Assembly: GCF_000315915.1 (NCBI RefSeq)
Contig: NC_020188.1
Span: 389,501 to 453,500 of the forward strand
DNA from: Henningerozyma blattae CBS 6284
Lineage: Eukaryota; Ascomycota; Saccharomycetes; Saccharomycetales; Saccharomycetaceae
Length of the DNA: 64,000 bases
Direction: 5' to 3'
Both the position numbers and the translations under genes were made by a program. Under the pieces are notes generated by a model that was not told where the DNA came from, did no database searches, and worked only from the letters and a program-made list of their open reading frames with translations. Shown here in pieces: positions 20,192 through 31,014 of this stretch; within the stretch, counting starts at the first letter, position 1, and every line of letters begins with the position of its first letter.

Positions 20192-22792
20192 CTACATAAT
20201 ATTACAAAGGGTATTTCTATCTGATAAGCTATCTTTTGATTTTCGTTGTCTGGATTCTTCTCTTCTACGTTTGATTATATCCATTTTTTCTCTCCAAGAT
20301 TTCGATTTTGTATTCTTTTGATCCTTCGATGAAACGTTATATGGCACTGGTGTACTTTTTGACCTTTCTACAGGATGCATTTGTCTCTTTCTGTTTTTAA
20401 TTTTATCTAATATTAGGGTATTGGAGCCTGCTTGGTTATTATCGGGTTGTAATACTAGTTTTGATATTTCAGATTTTTGAGTTGCGTATTTTGTATTATA
20501 GTCAGTAATAAAAGCAGTAGTGGTAATATTTTCAGTTTCATTTGTGGTACTGTCTTTGATATGGCTGCTAATTATGTATTCAAAAGGAGATGGTGATCTT
20601 GAAAAAGGTTCCACATAACTATTTATGGAGATATTTTTTGTATCTTTTGTACCTCTGGTATCTGTTCTATGGAATGCCCATTCACCAATACTATTCACTG
20701 TTCTAATTGATCTGTGGGCAATTGTAGTGGTATTAGATTTTATTTTCGATGGTTCATACATTTCTAAACCTTCAGGATATTCAATTTCACCATATTCCTC
20801 ATCAGAACTTAAAGTTGTGTATAATTGTCTGGGAATGTCTTCAGAAGATGAATGGTCTATTAAGTGGTTACTATGAATACGTGTAGTATTGAATTCAGTA
20901 TTTATTTTTTGATTATCCTTTTTGTTTCTATCGTCACCTGATGGTTTACAATTTAAGTTTTTTAAATTATTGGTCAGTTCGTTAATTTCGCTAATATTTT
21001 TATTAGTTCTAATGTAAGAGGAGTTATCATTAATTGCAACTAGTGTGTAGAATAAAATTTTAGGATAGTCTCTATTAAAGTCCAATAACTCTTGCAACGT
21101 TAATATTTCCAAGTTATCCATTGAGAATTTCAAATCATAAAGAAGCCAATCATCCTGAATATCTGCCACGTCTCTATTGCTATCTGATTGACGAATTGCT
21201 GTATAGGTCTTTTCAGCATGTGGATGATAAATTAGAATGCATTGTAAAACCAGTCTAAAATGACCTAAAGAATCTGATATTGAAATGCTTGGTAAAATTG
21301 ACATAGCGGAATAACTTGAGGATGAATCGTTACTGGAAGATGCAGATAATAGGTTTGAACTATTTGACTCTGTCACACTATAATTTAAACTATTTAGTGA
21401 ATCTGATAGTTTTGATAATTCTGAAACTTTATCCGAGCTGTTAGATAGTCCATCTTTGTTATGCATATTCCTATTCTCAATATTATCAGTTCGAAAATTT
21501 TGAGAATTATCTCCCCTATATAATAATTGTTGTTCTATCTTCTGATTTTGATCTTCCTCATGAGTTATAGTTAAAGACAAAGGATGTCCAATGTATGAGG
21601 TTTCATTTCTTTCAAGAACGTTATTTGAAGTATTAAAGCTATCAAAGGAAATATCTTCGGATGTTGGAAGGTTAGTATCGGTTTTAATAAGAGTCGTATC
21701 ACATTTATTTTCTTGAGAAGATAATGCTTTTTCAGATTCTGGAAGTGTTTTGTGTTTAAAAGTGAAAAATAGTGATCTATCAGTTTCCTCATCATCGGTA
21801 CCTCCATCGTCTTTTATTTTTGCTTCAAACTCTTTGCTATAGTTTGAATCAAGTATATTTATTTCTGTATTGTCCTCGTCTATCTTATTAGTGTCAAGGA
21901 AATGTTCTATTAGTGGCGGATGTGAATTAATAGATCCATCAAAATCATCCACGGTTTCAATATTCGGATCTTTGTTTAAAAACGACTCAGCTACAACAAT
22001 CCCATTTTGTTGTTCATCATTATTACAGCAGTTTTTCGCTTCATCTCTTAAAGAAAGTAATGAATTTCCTTGAAAGGAACTGGGGTTTGAAGGTCCGTAA
22101 GATAAAGAAAGAGGGTCTATTGCTGGTTGTGATAATTTCAAAAAGTTTGTTTTTGAATTTTCTTGTGTTATTGAATTAGATTTTTTAGCAGAATATGCGT
22201 GGGATGATCGAATAGAGTTTAAGGGTGTTAAGGAAGGGCATTCTGATTGTTGATCATCAGAATTTATTATACTATTATCTTCATCACGATAAATGTCTAA
22301 GTTGTCTAGATTATTGATGTTATTATTGCTATCAGGCTTATGCTTAAGGGGAGGAATCTTCTGTTTAGTGCCATCATGAATAAAAAAAGAAGTATTTCCA
22401 AAATTGTCTAAGATGTCCTTCAAAATATAATGATTCTCATGATTGTAACAGCGATTTTGAGTTAACTTTAATATTTGAATGTTGTCCAAGTTGTCTAAAT
22501 CAAAATAATCCTTAAGTAAATTTTCTAAAATTGGTAAATCTTGATGTATATTATCAGGAATAGAAGTAAACAAAATTTTGGTACAATTTGTCGAATGTTG
22601 GCTAGTACTATTAATATCTTGTTGAAAGTTTTCCTTTAAGAATCTTTTCAATAGAGTAATTTTTAAAATATTTTCGGTTAATTCTTCAAACATTCCGTTT
22701 CGAATGTTTGATAAATACCAGGACCATAGACCATTGTTGTCATTATCATAATAATCATTTACTTGAACTGGTTTTGGTTTGGTAACAGGCAT
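20192..22792 (-). CDS. GIS4: Gis4-like CAAX-box protein
   Basis: 866 residues from the ATG at 22792 (MPVTKPKPVQVNDYY); upstream, the frame opens only at a TTG. S. cerevisiae Gis4 is 774 residues, with a similar N-terminus and a C-terminal CAAX box. Here the protein ends in CNIM, a prenylation-type Cys-a-a-X, preceded by a basic RRREESRQRKSK stretch that would favour plasma-membrane attachment. Most of the middle is Ser/Asn/Asp-rich and probably disordered. Gis4 has been linked to Snf1 signalling and ion homeostasis; its biochemical role is unclear. Adjacent to the YAP1/SIP1 group as YML006C. The call rests on context, N-terminus and CAAX end. Confidence 0.85.
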   Translation of the reverse strand: MPVTKPKPVQVNDYYDNDNNGLWSWYLSNIRNGMFEELTENILKITLLKRFLKENFQQDINSTSQHSTNCTKILFTSIPDNIHQDLPILENLLKDYFDLDNLDNIQILKLTQNRCYNHENHYILKDILDNFGNTSFFIHDGTKQKIPPLKHKPDSNNNINNLDNLDIYRDEDNSIINSDDQQSECPSLTPLNSIRSSHAYSAKKSNSITQENSKTNFLKLSQPAIDPLSLSYGPSNPSSFQGNSLLSLRDEAKNCCNNDEQQNGIVVAESFLNKDPNIETVDDFDGSINSHPPLIEHFLDTNKIDEDNTEINILDSNYSKEFEAKIKDDGGTDDEETDRSLFFTFKHKTLPESEKALSSQENKCDTTLIKTDTNLPTSEDISFDSFNTSNNVLERNETSYIGHPLSLTITHEEDQNQKIEQQLLYRGDNSQNFRTDNIENRNMHNKDGLSNSSDKVSELSKLSDSLNSLNYSVTESNSSNLLSASSSNDSSSSYSAMSILPSISISDSLGHFRLVLQCILIYHPHAEKTYTAIRQSDSNRDVADIQDDWLLYDLKFSMDNLEILTLQELLDFNRDYPKILFYTLVAINDNSSYIRTNKNISEINELTNNLKNLNCKPSGDDRNKKDNQKINTEFNTTRIHSNHLIDHSSSEDIPRQLYTTLSSDEEYGEIEYPEGLEMYEPSKIKSNTTTIAHRSIRTVNSIGEWAFHRTDTRGTKDTKNISINSYVEPFSRSPSPFEYIISSHIKDSTTNETENITTTAFITDYNTKYATQKSEISKLVLQPDNNQAGSNTLILDKIKNRKRQMHPVERSKSTPVPYNVSSKDQKNTKSKSWREKMDIIKRRREESRQRKSKDSLSDRNTLCNIM

Positions 22793-23859
22793 GGTGATGA
22801 AACTATGAGCAATGTATATATTCAATGAACGGTGCAATTGAATATGGTTGAATATATCTTAGAACAAAGTAGATTGCAGAAATTGATATTAGCTTTAATA
22901 AGGACTATAACAGTTGCTAAAATGGGAAAAAAACGGTTTAGGTGGTGAAGGAGAAATGATGGATGTTAGATATTATATATTAGGTACTAGTGGTACGTAT
23001 GCAAAGATAATACAAAGAATAAAACAACAAAAAATACAATTTAATGCAATGCAGTGAGAAAGGAAATTAAATTAAAAACAAAATAAATATTAAGAAATAA
23101 GTGAAATGGAAAGATGGATTATAGTTACGATGCAATAGTTAGAATAATTAAGGTCTTTGAGATATGGTAATTAGCTAAGACTAGTTAAATTATTTAAACT
23201 GGAATTAGTATGTATTGAATTATTGAGTTCCACTGTAAAAATCTTTTTATAGTAAATATGATCTTTTAATGAATGAAAATGTGGAAATATATTGTTCAAT
23301 ATGCAAAGGCTATTAATAGTGAAAATACCAATACTGATGGAAACTGTTGTGAAATATGGTTCAGAAAGTATAAGGTAAGAAAATGAATAAGAGATATTCA
23401 GAATCTTAACTCTACATTTGAAATATTCTTAGTTATATTTTGCCAAGTATAAAAAAACCTTCTGAACGGCAAATTTCGTGACTTTTTTGCACTTTTCTTT
23501 TCCTTCCTATATGACGTTAATCTGTCCATCCATTGAAAATTGCCAGGCGAACTAGTCTGGGAGCATTCGATTCTTGAATGTCCCAACGTCTCGCCTAATT
23601 TTCATTTCACAGTTCGCTCGGAAGATACGTCATTTGTGAGGATGAATTATCAAATTAAGCTATTTATTCCGTGCTAGATTTCTTTGAGACGTTAAAACAG
23701 GAAAGTATTGCGAATATAATCAATATTAGGCAAATAGAAATGGAAATTCAGGGTCCATTGAAAGATAGCAACTTTTGCATAAAATATAACTAGACATACC
23801 TAACATATTAGAGAGTCCATACGATTTCAAATTATTTTAGGCTATACCATTTTGGTAAT
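22793..23859. other. GIS4 promoter and ARO80 3' flank
   Basis: 1.07 kb, AT-rich. A 62-codon minus-strand frame (23398-23586) has no recognisable family and I treat it as chance. Nothing else seen. Confidence 0.55.
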
Positions 23860-26800
23860 CTAGTTATTGAATAATAGATTGTCATCATCTTTCATGTATC
23901 GTTGTTCCAGCATTTCTGTCCATGATTCGACAAATTCTAGGCCAATATCTCCACTAGCTGAGAACCAATCAAGGAACTCATTGGCATGTGATCCTGTTGG
24001 TTCACCAGTGACTCCAGTATGCCCTGTGTTAGGGGAAGTTTCTCGTGTATTATATGACAGAAGGTCCCTATTGGTAGGTCCAAGATCTGAGGAAGTTCCA
24101 ACTTCAATTTGACTTGTTAATTGCATTAAGCTTTGATTTGAGTTCTTTGATCCAACCTCTGAGATGGAAGGTGATGTACTTAGAGCTGATTCATCGGCAG
24201 CTGTCTGCGTTTGCAAATTTTTCCTGTGACTGGCTTGTGCTTCAGTGTCTAAAGCTACTTCTGGTCTACCCTTTGTTGTCCTTGTTAAATTGATTTGATT
24301 AAAATTGTTAGTCTTTGTTCTGATAGTATCAGAGCTTACCCTTTTTTTATAAGTTTTCTTTTTGTATTCTTTCTGTAATAATTTTTGTTTTTTATGTTGC
24401 CTAATTTTATTTAATTCTTCTATAGCATTATGCTTATCAGTTGAGCCACGTTTTCTTGTGAGATTCTTCTCCGACATTTCTTTATAGAAACACATTATTA
24501 TTGAAGAGTATCTTGAACATAAATGTAGCTCATCTGGTGAGGAGCTACCCAGTAATATGGCAGATTTTTTAATTAGCTCTAACACTTCATTCGCAGACGT
24601 ACCACCTAATTTAAATATCATATTAATTTCACTAATCGAATTCAACTCTTGGTCAGTTCCAGCAACAGAGAGGTAACATTTAACTAAAAAAGCAGTAGCC
24701 CTAATTAGTCGAGTTAACCAACGTACAGGCATATATTTTAACATTTTTAGAGTAAAAACTCTTTCAGTTGAAAGTATATATTCCTTCGCTGATTGGTATG
24801 CTAGATTAATATAAGTAGAACTCTTTGTAATCTCATTTACTGTTAATATTTCCCCATCAAGTCCAATTTGCAAAGCTAAAGAAAAGATATATAGTTGGCA
24901 ATAATTATAGTCGCAAATAAGTGATTCACCTTCAATTATTTTATTAAATTCTTTAACAACTCTCTTATTGTTTCTATTATTTAAATTTATAGGCTCGCAT
25001 ACATCACTTGGTTGTAATAAATCTCCAAATGCAATTGTCCAGTTATGTAATAAGGGAGCAAATATATCTAATAGTGATATATTATGGCTTTGGTTGTTTG
25101 AAGATAGCTTCTGATTTTGATTTCTCGAATATATTGTTTTGTATGCAGTAGAAAATATACGTAACAATTCAATATTTGCTTGTTGGCTCTTAGAGAGGTT
25201 AACTGGTAAAGGTAGCGTTGAAAAAGAAGAATATGGTTGATTATTTCTCTCGTTGCTATATGTAGGATCATTACCGTTAGAATAAAACAATGCAAATTCA
25301 TCATTTAAAAATCCTCTAACTTTATCGCTTAGTGCTATCTTGTCATCTATATCAATTTTATTCTCAATATTTTCTTGAAGTTGTGACTTCCAATAATTTC
25401 TTTCTGTTATTTTAAAATTTTCAGAAAATATATTTTCAATGTAAAATATTTCATTTTTTAAAGTTTGCTGTTGTTTATTACGGTAACTACTCATTCTGCC
25501 TTGGCTGTAATATGTATCATTTAAAGATTCATTTAGTGATGATCTTTGGCCAACATTCATTGCATGGAAAGTTTCGGATGTATGTGTCGCAACAAATACA
25601 TTGCTACTGTTTTCAATGAAGCCCATATCTTGAGCAATTCGAACAGAAGTCCCACATAGCATCCAAGCCATTCTATCACTTCTTCTGATGGCTCCTAAAC
25701 CTGTAGTCCTTTTCCCCACTTTTAAATAATCATTAATTCCTGTATCGCTGGTTGAAAAATCATTTAATTTAGGATTATTTGCATAGTCAGCCCATTTCCA
25801 ATGTATAGCTCTGGGATTCCATTCAGTAAATAATAAGAATGCGAGGACCGTACCTAAGGACCTTGTACTTGCCTCAGCCCATACTGTTTGTGAAATCATT
25901 TTTTGACAGTATACCCATAATTTTTCATGGACATCAATGTGCCTTTTATCATTTACGCCATTATAAGTACCCAATTCATTAAATTTATGATGTCTGGATG
26001 AAATAGTTAGAATTGTGCATAATAATATAGGATATCTTGCAAGTTCATGTGGATCCTGTAATTGATCAGGTAGATATGGATAGAATGGATGCATAGTTAA
26101 AAAAAATGCATTTATTAGTTGGATAGCTTCGAATTCTGAGATCATTTTTGATTTTCCAATGTAGTCATAGTCTGTTAGTTTTCTGTTAGAAATCGGTCTT
26201 GCCGCTATTACAGCTTCTATTAATGAGGTTACTTTCTTTCGGTTAGTCTCATTTTCTGATAAAAATAATGATGCAATACTTTCATCAGATAGGTCGAGAT
26301 GTTTCACACTGTCAGTACTGGTCGTTGATTGAGTTGCGGGGCTATCTATTGATATATGGTCATCATTTAACTCTTTTTCAAATTTATTATTTAGCTCTTC
26401 TTCTTCTTCTGATAATCTTTCTTCTGCAGCTTGTCCTGCTGCATTAGCCAAAAACTCTAATGCATTTCGCATATTTGTAAAGTTGACTTTTAAATTTGAT
26501 TTTCTTTCACTAGGCTTGTCTTTTCTCTCGTGTTTTTGCGAATTAGAAATATCGTTATTAAATCTTGATTCATTAGTAGCTACAATACTAGATATTCGTT
26601 CTTGAATTATATCTGTGTTTTGTTGTATTTCATCTTCAGGACTATTTGGAACTCTTTGATTATCATCTATTGAATCATTTTCGTTTTCGACTGTACCTAA
26701 TTTTTTTAAAGGTTCATCAAATATACAGTCTCTTGCTTCTCTTTTGCATCTAACACATGGTGGTGAATGAGGGTTTTCTAGAGGACCTAAATCACATTTG

Positions 26801-26883
26801 ACTTTTTTTAAGCGGCAATTTATACATGCTTTATAACTTCTTCTCCATCTAACACTCTTGCCTTTGCTCTTCTTATCTGACAT
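23860..26883 (-). CDS. ARO80: Zn2Cys6 transcription factor Aro80
   Basis: 1007 residues from the ATG at 26883; an in-frame ATG at 26916 would add 11 residues. The binuclear zinc cluster uses C20, C23, C30, C43, C46 and C53 with an unusually long linker (GPLENPHSPP), as in Aro80. A fungal-specific middle homology region follows. Near 780-850 there are basic KKQK/KKKTYKKR stretches. The family activates ARO9 and ARO10 for aromatic amino-acid catabolism in response to Trp, Phe and Tyr. S. cerevisiae Aro80 is 950 residues and lies beside SIP1 as YDR421W, on the strand that corresponds here. Confidence 0.92.
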   Translation of the reverse strand: MSDKKSKGKSVRWRRSYKACINCRLKKVKCDLGPLENPHSPPCVRCKREARDCIFDEPLKKLGTVENENDSIDDNQRVPNSPEDEIQQNTDIIQERISSIVATNESRFNNDISNSQKHERKDKPSERKSNLKVNFTNMRNALEFLANAAGQAAEERLSEEEEELNNKFEKELNDDHISIDSPATQSTTSTDSVKHLDLSDESIASLFLSENETNRKKVTSLIEAVIAARPISNRKLTDYDYIGKSKMISEFEAIQLINAFFLTMHPFYPYLPDQLQDPHELARYPILLCTILTISSRHHKFNELGTYNGVNDKRHIDVHEKLWVYCQKMISQTVWAEASTRSLGTVLAFLLFTEWNPRAIHWKWADYANNPKLNDFSTSDTGINDYLKVGKRTTGLGAIRRSDRMAWMLCGTSVRIAQDMGFIENSSNVFVATHTSETFHAMNVGQRSSLNESLNDTYYSQGRMSSYRNKQQQTLKNEIFYIENIFSENFKITERNYWKSQLQENIENKIDIDDKIALSDKVRGFLNDEFALFYSNGNDPTYSNERNNQPYSSFSTLPLPVNLSKSQQANIELLRIFSTAYKTIYSRNQNQKLSSNNQSHNISLLDIFAPLLHNWTIAFGDLLQPSDVCEPINLNNRNNKRVVKEFNKIIEGESLICDYNYCQLYIFSLALQIGLDGEILTVNEITKSSTYINLAYQSAKEYILSTERVFTLKMLKYMPVRWLTRLIRATAFLVKCYLSVAGTDQELNSISEINMIFKLGGTSANEVLELIKKSAILLGSSSPDELHLCSRYSSIIMCFYKEMSEKNLTRKRGSTDKHNAIEELNKIRQHKKQKLLQKEYKKKTYKKRVSSDTIRTKTNNFNQINLTRTTKGRPEVALDTEAQASHRKNLQTQTAADESALSTSPSISEVGSKNSNQSLMQLTSQIEVGTSSDLGPTNRDLLSYNTRETSPNTGHTGVTGEPTGSHANEFLDWFSASGDIGLEFVESWTEMLEQRYMKDDDNLLFNN

Positions 26884-27251
26884 TCTTTTACTTAACCGCA
26901 GCTCCTTTAAAAACATATTACATACAATGTACAGGGCGATTTTATATAATATTTCTTTACAAAAAAGATCATATTCATATGACTTATTCTAGGCTCGGAT
27001 GAGATCAGCGCTCGGATCTTCGGAATATTTTTGCAAATTAGAAATGCATTATTTCTATTCATACCAGACAAAGGTCACCGAATCCAGAAATAAATGAGAT
27101 ACCAAATATTGAAATTATGACTTAAAACACTTGAGAAGTCATAAATGAACAATAAAATTTAATAGATATGGTGTAATGCAATGTATATACTAAAATAAAT
27201 AAAGTTTATAAAATGTAAAATGGTTAATTATTGGAATTATAATGTACGTTC
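26884..27251. other. ARO80 promoter and RAD30 3' flank
   Basis: 368 bases, AT-rich. A tandem pair of GCTCGGAT strings lies near 26991 and 27011 (CTAGGCTCGGATGAG, GCGCTCGGATCTTCGG). No gene. Confidence 0.5.
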
Positions 27252-29264
27252 TTACTTGGAAAAGTATTTAAAAATATTGCCAGTTGAGTTACTTTTCTTC
27301 TTAGGGACCAAGCTCTTTTTTCCTTGTGATGGCTTTGTAACTGAATAAGTACTGTTTCTTTTATTCATTAGTAGCCTCTTTTCTCCAAGAGATAAATATT
27401 TGGAATTAGCTGATACTCCATTTAAGCCTTCAGATAGTCTCTCAGCTACATGAAAATCATTATGCTCTTGGAATTCCTTCTCAATCTTAAAGCACTTATC
27501 GCAAAAATTGCATTTTAACAATGTAGGCTGTACCTCGCCTTGTACTACGTTGTATATCTTAATCTTTCCACTAATATCTTGATTTTGAATTTTCGGTGCT
27601 CTAGATAGAGTTTTATCTGTATGTTTTGTATTTACAGAGGTGATTATGGCAGATGATTTTAATGGTATATCTATCCCCTTCGGCTGTGTCTCAAACATAT
27701 TCATGATAGATTTCTTCGCATCAATAATTTCAAAATTAGATATAACTAAACTTAATGATTTAAGGGGATAAAATGATTCACAGGATTTCCCTCGTTTATC
27801 TAATTCAGTCATTAATTTTGTGCCCCCTCTCAATATATCTGTGCTAGTGACTGATTTACCTCTTGAGACAAAATGGGATGCCTTGGTATGTTGTTCAAAT
27901 ATTTCGCTACGCAGAATTATAGATATTGTTTTGGGGACTAGTATTTTCCCATATTCCTCCTCTAATTCTTGTATCCTAAAATTAAGCTCCCCTGAAAATA
28001 CTTCTAGCCAGGAAATAGCATCAATTAAACTAGAGCAGGAATCTGCCCTTAAGTTTTTATTAGACATCATAGACTTTACCAATAGTTTTGCATTTACTGG
28101 ATTACAATATATGCCTCTCGCTATTTCAAATATTTTTCTAGCCAAAATATCGGTCTTGGATTCATCAATACTTGTCAAAATATTAGATTCCATGGTATCT
28201 TTTAAGCTTTCATCAAGTTTATCTTGCAATTCTTTGAATGAGTTAGGCCACATGTTTCTGATGTATTTAAGACTACCAGATTCAGGTAAGTTTAATATCT
28301 CTACCAATTCCTTTCCAAGTTTTCCACCTAAAGTCCAAAAGCTTGTAATTTCGAAATTACCGTTATCCAAGAAATTTTCAAGCTTTCTGTTTAAAATAAT
28401 TGTTTGTGCATCTGGTTTTTTAAAATTAGATCCCAATTTACAAACACTCTTGGTACGTGCGATACCACATGATGTTGTATAGCCAACATTTTCCTTAATA
28501 TAATCTCTAATTTGTTGTGATATGTTTGAGGCAAGAGCAAAAATTACATCATCCCAATCTTTAATTAAAGGTTCAGTTGATTCCTCATCAATCCCATAAA
28601 CTAGTCCATCAAATGATATATTCTTTAAGTGTTCTGGAACTTCCGGTAAATAATCATTTAAGTCATATTCACCATCAACAAACATTTCTTGGATATTTTT
28701 TTTATGCTCTCCTTCGAGTGATGAAACTCCGTTTGCAAAAAGTGTTGGATCAAATAATAATTTCTGAAAGCATAGCCTACCAAAGTCTAAAAAAACTTCA
28801 TCAACACTTGCTTTTTCTACTAAATCAACAAACTCTTTAAATACTCTTAGAATTTTCCTACCTTCTCTACGATACGGTTCCAAGGCAACTTTATATTCTT
28901 CAGCAGGCAATTGTTTTGATTTATCGCGTACCCAAGAACCACATCCATCATGATACTGCCAAAAATTCTCACCTTTCTTAAATACAGCAGTATGAATCGG
29001 TTTTAAAGTTTTACATTTCTTCATCGCATCTTGGATACTATCCATTCTCGAGATACCATGCTTTCTTGCCGCATAAGAAACTGCAATGATAGAGCTCCAT
29101 TGAACACAAACCACAGGATCATCGATTGTTAGACCACATCGAACTTGTTCTACTTGAGCGAAAAATGCATTAGCATCAATGTGTCCCAGGCATGATAATG
29201 GTGATAAATAAGCTTGGTCAGCAGAATTGAGTTGTAAAAGATCTTTCCATTTAAATAGAGACAT
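27252..29264 (-). CDS. RAD30: DNA polymerase eta (translesion)
   Basis: 670 residues (S. cerevisiae 632). Y-family polymerase that inserts AA opposite UV thymine dimers. The palm is intact: metal-binding D30 in HIDANAFFAQVEQ and the D-E pair near 155 in SVDEVFLD, plus the YGISRMDS-type finger motif (HGISRMDS) and the thumb and little-finger region. A ubiquitin-binding zinc finger near 583-606 has a full C2H2 set (CNFC...H...H). The S. cerevisiae finger is degenerate at its cysteines. The C-terminal GNIFKYFSK resembles a PIP box for PCNA, preceded by a Lys-rich segment. Next to RPL12, as YDR419W/YDR418W. Confidence 0.96.
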   Translation of the reverse strand: MSLFKWKDLLQLNSADQAYLSPLSCLGHIDANAFFAQVEQVRCGLTIDDPVVCVQWSSIIAVSYAARKHGISRMDSIQDAMKKCKTLKPIHTAVFKKGENFWQYHDGCGSWVRDKSKQLPAEEYKVALEPYRREGRKILRVFKEFVDLVEKASVDEVFLDFGRLCFQKLLFDPTLFANGVSSLEGEHKKNIQEMFVDGEYDLNDYLPEVPEHLKNISFDGLVYGIDEESTEPLIKDWDDVIFALASNISQQIRDYIKENVGYTTSCGIARTKSVCKLGSNFKKPDAQTIILNRKLENFLDNGNFEITSFWTLGGKLGKELVEILNLPESGSLKYIRNMWPNSFKELQDKLDESLKDTMESNILTSIDESKTDILARKIFEIARGIYCNPVNAKLLVKSMMSNKNLRADSCSSLIDAISWLEVFSGELNFRIQELEEEYGKILVPKTISIILRSEIFEQHTKASHFVSRGKSVTSTDILRGGTKLMTELDKRGKSCESFYPLKSLSLVISNFEIIDAKKSIMNMFETQPKGIDIPLKSSAIITSVNTKHTDKTLSRAPKIQNQDISGKIKIYNVVQGEVQPTLLKCNFCDKCFKIEKEFQEHNDFHVAERLSEGLNGVSANSKYLSLGEKRLLMNKRNSTYSVTKPSQGKKSLVPKKKSNSTGNIFKYFSK

Positions 29265-29999
29265 TATACATATAAATGTGGTTAGAGATCAAAAGCTCTC
29301 CATACAGTAGTATTCATTGAAAAAAATTGAAATTAATTATATTATAAAAAAATCTTTTAATTGGGTATTCACGTGGAAAAAATAAGAGCTCTTCTGGGAA
29401 AGTGCAAGTCCGAGACTTAGGTCGGAGGGCATCTGAACCCTCTAACCATAGATCCATTAGAGTCACTCGAACAAGAATTTTGCATTAATATAAAGGCCAT
29501 TAGCATTCTCGAAGAAATCTTTAATTATATCTTCGGAGTTTTTACTGTCTTTTAGAGCCTATTCAAGAATAGCAGTTAAGAATTTTAAAGTTTCTGAAAA
29601 ATTAAGATTTACGTTTAAGAATTGTATGACAAAGTGAAATAATGGAACAATAAAACCATGGAAAAAGGTTATCTTGTTGAGTAAAAGCCAATTAATCTTG
29701 TTCAATCATATAAATAGGATTCTAATACGGAAGAGAAAACTAGAAACCTGAGTGTATTGAACGTTCAAAAAAAATAGAAAAAGCAAGTTTGTAAGAGATT
29801 ATTCTACATAGAACAAAGCAAAAAAAGAAAACAAAAAAAAAACAAATAAAACGAAATTTTTTATTAAAAGTTGCGTAAAGCTTTCTAAAAAACCCTAGAA
29901 TAGAAAGTACCTAAATGTAATGAAAATGGAAATAAACATGTAAATTAAATATAAATATTTTAATCCAAAGATAATAGAAGAAATTTCTGATTATCTAAT
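29265..29999. other. RAD30 promoter and RPL12 3' flank
   Basis: 735 bases. Mostly AT-rich, with one GC-richer, tRNA-like block on the minus strand (about 29388-29480) followed by a T6 run; see findings. No ORF. Confidence 0.55.
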
Positions 30000-30497
30000 T
30001 TAGTTTTCTGGAATTTCAATTTCACCAGCGTTAATACCTTCAATGATATCATGTGGATTTTTGAAATCAACACGACAACCAACAGATTGAGCAGTACCTA
30101 AAATTTCCTTGGTGACAGAAGCCAAGTTCTTACCGAAGGATTTTTCTTTCATTTGTCTGGCGATTTCGATAACATCATCTAATTGTAAGTTACCAGAGTG
30201 CTTAACATTCTTGTCCTTCTTTCTGTCTCTTGGTGGTTCCTTTAAGGCAGTGATAACCAAGGAAGAAGCAGATGGAACAACAGAGGCGGTAGCTTGTCTG
30301 TTTTGAATCTTCAATTGGACAGTAACCTTGATACCTTTGAATTGTTTGGTGGCCTTGGCAATATCTTCACCGACCTTCTTTGGAGATAGACCTAATGGAC
30401 CAATCTTTGGGGCCAAGGCGGCGGAAGCACCAACTTCACCACCGACGGCTCTCAAGTACAAGTACTTAACTTCAGTTGGGTCGAATTTTGGAGGCAT
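30000..30497 (-). CDS. RPL12: 60S ribosomal protein uL11 (Rpl12)
   Basis: 165 residues, the exact length of the yeast protein. N-terminal [23 protein letters not shown], then the Gly/Pro-rich loop [20 protein letters not shown] and the C-terminal rRNA-binding domain. uL11 sits at the GTPase-associated centre at the base of the stalk. Codon use is strongly biased to the yeast preferred set (AAG, GGT, TTG), unlike neighbours. No intron, as in S. cerevisiae. It lies between RAD30 (as YDR418W, RPL12B) and MAK10 (as YEL054C-YEL053C, RPL12A), so it represents the shared ancestor position of both copies. Confidence 0.97.
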   Translation of the reverse strand: MPPKFDPTEVKYLYLRAVGGEVGASAALAPKIGPLGLSPKKVGEDIAKATKQFKGIKVTVQLKIQNRQATASVVPSASSLVITALKEPPRDRKKDKNVKHSGNLQLDDVIEIARQMKEKSFGKNLASVTKEILGTAQSVGCRVDFKNPHDIIEGINAGEIEIPEN

Positions 30498-31014
30498 CTT
30501 ATCTGTTTATCCTTGTATATTGGGCACTTGAAGAATTGCTGTTCGGAAACCGTTTGAGCCACTCTTGATATACACGTTTTTAACAAAAAAGTACTAATAT
30601 TATTGTTCGACTACTCCCGGTGTATACATCATTCATTCACTACTTACTACCTTGACGACAAATTGGTGAAGTCCTTCCTACTGTGGCTTATTGCAAATAG
30701 CTCTCTTACTGAAGATACAAAGGTAGTTCTCACTAGAATCTCTCTCCAGTCTAGCTAAGCTCCCTCTAGAACAAAAACTGTCCTCTCTAGAGCCTTAGAC
30801 GGCTCCTACTGTCATTCTCAGTGTATGGAATATTCAACCGAGAGTCTCGGCAAACTGAACCGGATCTAAAAAAAAGAGAAAATAGAAGATAAAAATCAGA
30901 GGAATATAAAATTTGTGGTGTATGGATGGAGCAGTCTTAAAATTAAAGCACGGAGTTGAGAAATACTGGGAAATATGAGAGTACAAATGCATAAGCATAA
31001 ACACAGTAGTTATA
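30498..31014. other. RPL12 promoter and MAK10 3' flank
   Basis: 517 bases, less AT-rich than usual, with pyrimidine-rich leader sequence. An inverted CTCTAGA/TCTAGAG pair lies near 30770-30800. I could not identify a convincing Rap1 site. Confidence 0.5.

Noticed and set aside
27820..28482. 220-codon ORF antisense to RAD30
   Set aside because: Entirely opposite conserved polymerase coding sequence; a shadow frame.
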